Shown here piece by piece: positions 60,183 through 64,000 of a DNA stretch of 64,000 nucleotides; position 1 is the stretch's first letter, and each line of letters starts with the position of its first letter. Position numbers and translations under genes: made by a program. The notes under the pieces were generated by a model. That model saw only the letters and a program-made list of their open reading frames with translations. It searched no databases and was not told where the DNA came from. Origin of the DNA: Gammaproteobacteria bacterium (GTDB taxonomy: Bacteria; Pseudomonadota; Gammaproteobacteria; SZUA-229); NCBI GenBank assembly GCA_026195895.1, contig JAPHRO010000019.1, positions 21,354-85,353 on the forward strand, read 5' to 3'.

Positions 60183-60701
60183 CTAACAGGCAATAATCTG
60201 GCTGCCACACTGACGGCAGAAGTATCGCGCTTTGCCTGCCTGAATTTTATTGTGACGAACTGTGGTCAGTTGATGCTGCTGACAACCACATTGGTAGTTA
60301 AACCGTTTCTGTCGACGCACCGGTATGCCATGTAGATCATAGTTGCCGGTCACCTCCGGTTTTACCCCAAGCGACAGCATTAATTGTTGCCACTCCTTGC
60401 CATGGGGCTTGATGTTTTTCAGACCGAATAACACATCAGACACATAATGCGCTACTTCATGGGGCACCGTGGTTGACAGATTATCGTCAAAATAGCGGGC
60501 AAATAAATAGGGATTATAGCGAATAAACCGCTTTCGTCCACGCACCATATACATGCCCGATGCTCGGCCCTTTAAATCAAATTTAACCGGAATCGACGGC
60601 ACATTGATTCGATGAATATTAGCCAGTCGTTCAATACACTGATCTGTGATCTGACAAACCTGTGCTTGCTGCTCTGCGGTAATGGGTTCGATGAGTGTCA
60701 T
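60183..60701 (-). CDS. SprT-like zinc metalloprotease-type protein
   Basis: A 172-residue protein of the SprT/Spartan-like family. The zinc motif is HEVAH at residues 81-85. A C-terminal zinc ribbon is formed by CGCQQH near 138 and CRQCG near 164. The central QLMLSLGVKPEVTGNYDL stretch matches the SprT family. Eukaryotic relatives degrade DNA-protein crosslinks; the bacterial role is not established. It is convergent with ppnP and divergent from the MlaC-like gene. Confidence 0.9.
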   Translation of the reverse strand: MTLIEPITAEQQAQVCQITDQCIERLANIHRINVPSIPVKFDLKGRASGMYMVRGRKRFIRYNPYLFARYFDDNLSTTVPHEVAHYVSDVLFGLKNIKPHGKEWQQLMLSLGVKPEVTGNYDLHGIPVRRQKRFNYQCGCQQHQLTTVRHNKIQAGKARYFCRQCGSQIIAC

Positions 60702-60805
60702 GCAATAATATTGACGTCAATTTTAGACTTGCATGTAAAGATAAAATCTGAGAACGTTGGTTGAATATATGCGCACATTCTTGGTTATCAATTCGGGGTA
60801 TAAAA

Positions 60806-61426
60806 ATGACAAAACTGCTACCAGTTGTATCGGGTCTTATTTTAAGTTTATTAACCGTATCAGCATTTTCTAATCCATACAATCCATATCAGCGCCCATA
60901 TTACCGGGGTGCCGCACCCACCCAGCAACCAGGGCAACAAGTACAGGATCCCGCTGCCCTGGTACACCAGGCAGAGACCAGTTTAAAACAATTCCTCGCG
61001 AGCCAGCAGGCGCGCAACCAGAAAGTCATGCTGACTTTTTTGCATAAGGAAATTATTCCCCATATTGCCTTTCGCCAGATGATGCAAAAAGTCGCTGGCC
61101 CTTACCTGCGCTATATGAGCACCGACAACCTGAATCAATTTGAAAGCCAGCTTAAAGAATCATTTACCTCCAGCCTGCTGAGAAACCTGGGCAGCTTTAA
61201 TCGGAACACGCGGGTACACATTGAACCGGCCCGCTACCGATTCAACCGTGAGGCTATTGTCAGCACTAAAGTGTATTTGCCCAATACCTACCCGGCCCAG
61301 CTGGATTTCCGCTTCGCCCTGTTTAATGATCAATGGAAAATTGTCGATGTGCAGATCAATGGTGCCAGCGCCGTTGTATTTTATCGCAACCATTTTAGAT
61401 CGCAGTTGAGAGACTACCGGGGTTAG
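60806..61426 (+). CDS. MlaC/Ttg2D-family periplasmic protein
   Basis: A 206-residue secreted protein of the MlaC (toluene-tolerance Ttg2D) family, which shuttles phospholipids between membranes. I choose ATG 60806, 45 bp inside the longest open frame, because GGGGT lies before it and it gives a proper signal peptide (KLLPVVSGLILSLLTVSAFS). The mature part starts with a Pro/Tyr-rich linker, NPYNPYQRPYYRG, and then FLHKEIIPHIAFRQMMQKVAG and YKVEF-like beta strands. No mlaABDEF genes are nearby; the next gene, 18 bp on, is a cytochrome. Confidence 0.85.
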   Translation: MTKLLPVVSGLILSLLTVSAFSNPYNPYQRPYYRGAAPTQQPGQQVQDPAALVHQAETSLKQFLASQQARNQKVMLTFLHKEIIPHIAFRQMMQKVAGPYLRYMSTDNLNQFESQLKESFTSSLLRNLGSFNRNTRVHIEPARYRFNREAIVSTKVYLPNTYPAQLDFRFALFNDQWKIVDVQINGASAVVFYRNHFRSQLRDYRG

Positions 61427-61444
61427 CAGGAACGGTCTGATCGA

Positions 61445-62275
61445 ATGAATATAAAAACTTTACTCTGGCTGATTGCGGCTGCATTTTACCTGTCCCCGGC
61501 ATTGGCGGAATCCGGCATCACGCTGGAGCAGCCACCCAAATCACTGGCCAACTGGTACAAACCCGTCAATAAACGTCAGGTGTGGCTGCACACCATGTTC
61601 AGACTTCGCCGTTCCATGCTGGCCATTGAGGATTATGCTAACAGCGGCAATGCAGCAGGCATGACGAAATGGACGCAGAAACTGGAATCAGACTATCTGA
61701 AAATTGCAGAAATGGTGCCTGAATGGCAACAAAGAACCAAACCAGAACTATTCACTGAACTTAGTCTGGCGATTCAATCAGACGATACTGTCACTACCAA
61801 ACGCGTCTTAAAACAAATAGCGAAATCCTGTGACAATTGCCATGCGACCTATCGTCCCGTGGTTGCGGCCTTATATCGATCACCGGACTATGATGAAATA
61901 CTGGTCAGGAAAAATGCGACTGAAACCCAGGGTTTCGAGGATGCCATGCACCAACTGCCCAATTCGATTAACCGTATTTTGATTGCGCTGGAAGACAAAC
62001 GCAGTGCTGATGCGATCCAGGCGGCGCATCGGCTGACCACACAGTTGAATCATCTGGGCCAAAGCTGCACCGAGTGTCACAAAGATAATGCTCCGATTAT
62101 ACGCATCATGGGTAAACCCACTCAACGCCGCCTCGACAACCTGGTGCAGTATCTAACCCAGGGCCAGGTAAAAGAAAGCCAGAAATTGCTCGGTGAAATT
62201 GGCGTCACGGTGTGCGCGCGGTGTCATAGTATCCACCGAACACTGGCTGACCTAAAAGGCGTGCTGCAGCCGTAG
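61445..62275 (+). CDS. Periplasmic triheme cytochrome c with duplicated helical domains
   Basis: A 276-residue exported protein (signal MNIKTLLWLIAAAFYLSPALA). It carries three CxxCH haem sites: CDNCH 129-133, CTECH 208-212, and CARCH 257-261. Two of these sit at the end of about 80-residue helical repeats with similar plans (helix with Arg-Arg, acidic turn, helix, haem motif), like cytochrome c' halves. A third shorter repeat carries the last. No axial-ligand assignment is possible from sequence alone. It lies 18 bp after the MlaC-like gene, and the redox partner is unknown. Confidence 0.88.
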   Translation: MNIKTLLWLIAAAFYLSPALAESGITLEQPPKSLANWYKPVNKRQVWLHTMFRLRRSMLAIEDYANSGNAAGMTKWTQKLESDYLKIAEMVPEWQQRTKPELFTELSLAIQSDDTVTTKRVLKQIAKSCDNCHATYRPVVAALYRSPDYDEILVRKNATETQGFEDAMHQLPNSINRILIALEDKRSADAIQAAHRLTTQLNHLGQSCTECHKDNAPIIRIMGKPTQRRLDNLVQYLTQGQVKESQKLLGEIGVTVCARCHSIHRTLADLKGVLQP

Positions 62276-62380
62276 CTGTTTTTGACCCAGGACAAGCCAG
62301 TGCTGGAAATTATCTAGCGGCTTAGCCCTGTCCAATTGCCCGTGTTAATATTTTATTAATTCGATTCATCAAGAGCTGAA

Positions 62381-63256
62381 ATGACAAATATCATGAGCAT
62401 CTATCGCAGCTTCAGCCTGGTTTTTTTATTCCTGTTAGCAACAAACTGTCGTGCTGATATTCTGGTACTGGTGCACGGCTGGGCCGCCAACGCCAACACC
62501 TGGATCCAGAGTGGTGCACTGCCCGTTCTCGAAGCCAATGGCTGGCCCGATGCCGGCGTCATCACAGTCACGCCAGAAGGCGGCATAGTGCATCTACCCG
62601 GTCGCCAGTTGAATGCCGGTAACCGTGCCTATCGAGTGCATTTACCCGCCGAAGCCCCGCTGCAAATTCAGGCCGCGCACTTATTTACCCAACTACAGTT
62701 CATCCAGCGGCAACATCCTGATGAGCCAGTCATCATCGCAGCTCATTCTGCCGGTGGCGTAGTTGCACGGCTGGTGCTGGTTAATCCTTCAAGCCCAAAA
62801 ATTAACGCATTAATCACCATAGCATCGCCCAATCTTGGCACTGCCAGAGCTTTACAAGGACTGGATGTGGTGCATAGTCAGCCCTTTTTCTGCCCAGGAC
62901 CGGGCATAGATTTTCTTAAAAATGTTATCGGTGGCAACGACTACCAGTACCTCGAGCACTCGCAAGGAGCGCTGGTGGACTTAACGCCGGCTTTGCCCGG
63001 TAATCCAGCGACACATTTGCCGCCAGGAAACCTGATCGGCTGGCTGAATCAGCAACCGCACCCGGCCATTAAATACCATGCAATTGTGCGCAGCGCTCCG
63101 GGCATTGCCGGTGATGAAATCGTACCCGCTTTTTCGCAGGACCTGAATCAGGTAACTGAAATTAAAGGTCGCGCAAAAATACATATTACACCTGCTGGAC
63201 ATGCGCTTAATGCCGCCGATGGCAAATTGCTCGCCGATATTATTAGCACTCTCTGA
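62381..63256 (+). CDS. Secreted alpha/beta hydrolase (lipase/esterase-like)
   Basis: A 291-residue protein with an N-terminal export signal (SFSLVFLFLLATNCRA). The alpha/beta-hydrolase pattern is complete: oxyanion-side LVHGWAANANTW near 30-41, nucleophile elbow AHSAG with Ser123, a likely acid Asp in IAGDEIVPAF (about 249), and His274 in PAGHALNA. Two internal cysteines (FCPG and NCRA) may be structural. It resembles PGAP1/lipase-like hydrolases. The substrate is unknown. Confidence 0.85.
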   Translation: MTNIMSIYRSFSLVFLFLLATNCRADILVLVHGWAANANTWIQSGALPVLEANGWPDAGVITVTPEGGIVHLPGRQLNAGNRAYRVHLPAEAPLQIQAAHLFTQLQFIQRQHPDEPVIIAAHSAGGVVARLVLVNPSSPKINALITIASPNLGTARALQGLDVVHSQPFFCPGPGIDFLKNVIGGNDYQYLEHSQGALVDLTPALPGNPATHLPPGNLIGWLNQQPHPAIKYHAIVRSAPGIAGDEIVPAFSQDLNQVTEIKGRAKIHITPAGHALNAADGKLLADIISTL

Positions 63257-63277
63257 TAGACAAATACAGCCGTGAAT

Positions 63278-63694
63278 TCAGCTATCGCCTACCTTGCCAC
63301 GCAATGCCTTGGTACGACCACGCTGAGATTTCTCATCCATGCGCCTGGTACGCGCTGATTTTGAAGGTTTGGTCGGTTTGCGGATTTTTCTTACCTGCGC
63401 AACACTTTTGATTAGCTGACTCAGCCGATTGAGGGCATCTTCACGATTTTTCGACTGCGTCCTGAATTGCTGGGCCTTAATAATAATGTAACCTTCGCTA
63501 CTTATTCTTTTATCACTCAGGTTTAACAGCCTGCTTTTGTAAAACTCAGGCAGGGAAGAATTCCTGATATTGAAACGTAAATGCACTGCCGTGGACACTT
63601 TATTTACATTTTGTCCGCCCGCACCCTGTGCACGAATGTATCGAATTTCGATCTCATTTTCAGGAATATTAATCTGGCTTGATATTTGCAGCAT
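63278..63694 (-). CDS. arfB: Alternative ribosome-rescue factor ArfB (YaeJ)
   Basis: A GGQ-domain peptidyl-tRNA hydrolase that frees ribosomes stalled on mRNAs without a stop codon. I choose ATG 63694 (138 residues; E. coli 140); the longer frame would use a TTG 21 bp upstream. GGQ is within AQGAGGQNVNKVSTAVHLRF. The C-terminal tail, basic and disordered (RKIRKPTKPSKSARTRRMDEKSQRGR), enters the empty mRNA channel. Confidence 0.94.
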   Translation of the reverse strand: MLQISSQINIPENEIEIRYIRAQGAGGQNVNKVSTAVHLRFNIRNSSLPEFYKSRLLNLSDKRISSEGYIIIKAQQFRTQSKNREDALNRLSQLIKSVAQVRKIRKPTKPSKSARTRRMDEKSQRGRTKALRGKVGDS

Positions 63695-63755
63695 GGCTAT
63701 TTTGATTGAAATCAAAAAAATAAATCATTTGGGTTCATATTTATATCGAAATTAG

Positions 63756-63788
63756 TTGTCACTTTTTAAGAAAAATATGGTATATAAT
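63756..63788 (+). promoter_or_regulatory. Candidate promoter of the cold-shock gene
   Basis: TTGTCA at 63756-63761 and TATAAT at 63783-63788 are both good hexamers, but 21 bp apart rather than 17; an overlapping TATATA at 63781 would give 19 bp. Either way the message would have a leader of roughly 160-170 nt. Confidence 0.4.
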
Positions 63789-63958
63789 ATCCCGCATTCG
63801 TTGGATTAGGTCAGACATACTAACTGATCACCACGAATAAATTGAAAAAGTTATTTGTTGCACGTTCTATTTTGTACGCATAGAGCACCATTTCGGTTAC
63901 TCCTGTTACATGATCTGCAATTGAATACGCATTTAATATTACCAGAGGTAAATAAAAC

Positions 63959-64000
63959 ATGGCTACAGGCACCGTAAAATGGTTTAACGAATCTAAAGGC
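63959..64000 (+). CDS. Cold-shock protein, CspA family (5' end only)
   Basis: The window ends 14 codons into a gene beginning MATGTVKWFNESKG, the exact start of a CspA-type RNA-binding protein (usually about 67-70 residues). AGAGGTAAATAAAAC precedes ATG. The upstream stretch of about 240 bp without a gene is typical of cold-shock genes, whose long leader folds differently at low temperature. I could not identify the cold-box sequence. Confidence 0.93.
   Translation, partial: MATGTVKWFNESKG

Noticed and set aside
60761..60805. Earlier ATG for the MlaC-like protein
   Set aside because: It would put 15 unrelated residues before a normal signal peptide, while ATG 60806 has its own ribosome site.

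Overview
The window is a 64 kb chromosomal segment of a free-living-type gammaproteobacterium of moderate GC content. The evidence is the gene order pyrH-frr-uppS-cdsA-dxr-rseP-bamA behind rpsB-tsf, plus map-glnD, tRNA-Arg(CCT)-ppiB-lpxH, rapA, EF-P-like yeiP/efpL and arfB. A triheme c-type cytochrome, pyruvate:ferredoxin oxidoreductase, pyruvate phosphate dikinase and a large glycogen cluster fit a facultatively anaerobic or microaerobic lineage, perhaps related to sulfur-oxidising Chromatiales/Thiotrichales-type bacteria. That placement is inference from gene content only. There is no rRNA, CRISPR array, prophage or intact insertion sequence.

Region by region. 1-9.4 kb (mostly minus strand): rpsB-tsf behind a recognisable promoter and closed by a strong terminator, then the envelope/lipid/translation operon pyrH to bamA; bamA is cut by the left edge. 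9.5-13 kb: map and glnD. 13-15.8 kb: an unfamiliar pair, a periplasmic von Willebrand A protein anchored by a C-terminal helix and a membrane-anchored coiled-coil protein. 15.9-19.3 kb: dapE, a DUF6394 membrane protein and a K+ channel with two RCK modules. 19.3-25.1 kb: tRNA-Arg, ppiB, lpxH and small housekeeping or hypothetical genes (DUF455, NIF3-like, DUF302, HPP family, methyltransferase). 25.1-31 kb: a 557 bp intergenic stretch with inverted repeats, a host-attachment-type protein, a SulP transporter and a large haem/PAS/GAF/GGDEF/EAL signalling protein.

31-47 kb is a carbon-storage island: adk, pgi, pgm, glgP, malQ, a GH57 enzyme, glgC, glgB and glgA. Together they can make ADP-glucose, polymerise and branch glycogen, and return it as glucose-1-P/glucose-6-P to glycolysis. 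47-57 kb adds nifJ (PFOR), a class I fructose-bisphosphate aldolase and ppdK, i.e. the lower part of a reversible glycolysis, with a histone H1-like protein, a SAP-domain protein and efpL between them. 57-64 kb: rapA, ppnP, a SprT-like protein, an MlaC-like periplasmic protein, a triheme cytochrome, a secreted alpha/beta hydrolase, arfB, and the start of a cold-shock gene with a long leader, cut by the right edge.

The least explained items are the vWA/coiled-coil pair, the structured intergenic region before the host-attachment gene, a short repeat placed exactly at the 3' ends of both pgm and glgA, and the overlapping small genes at 46.9-47.4 kb. All calls come from reading the sequence; no database search was possible.
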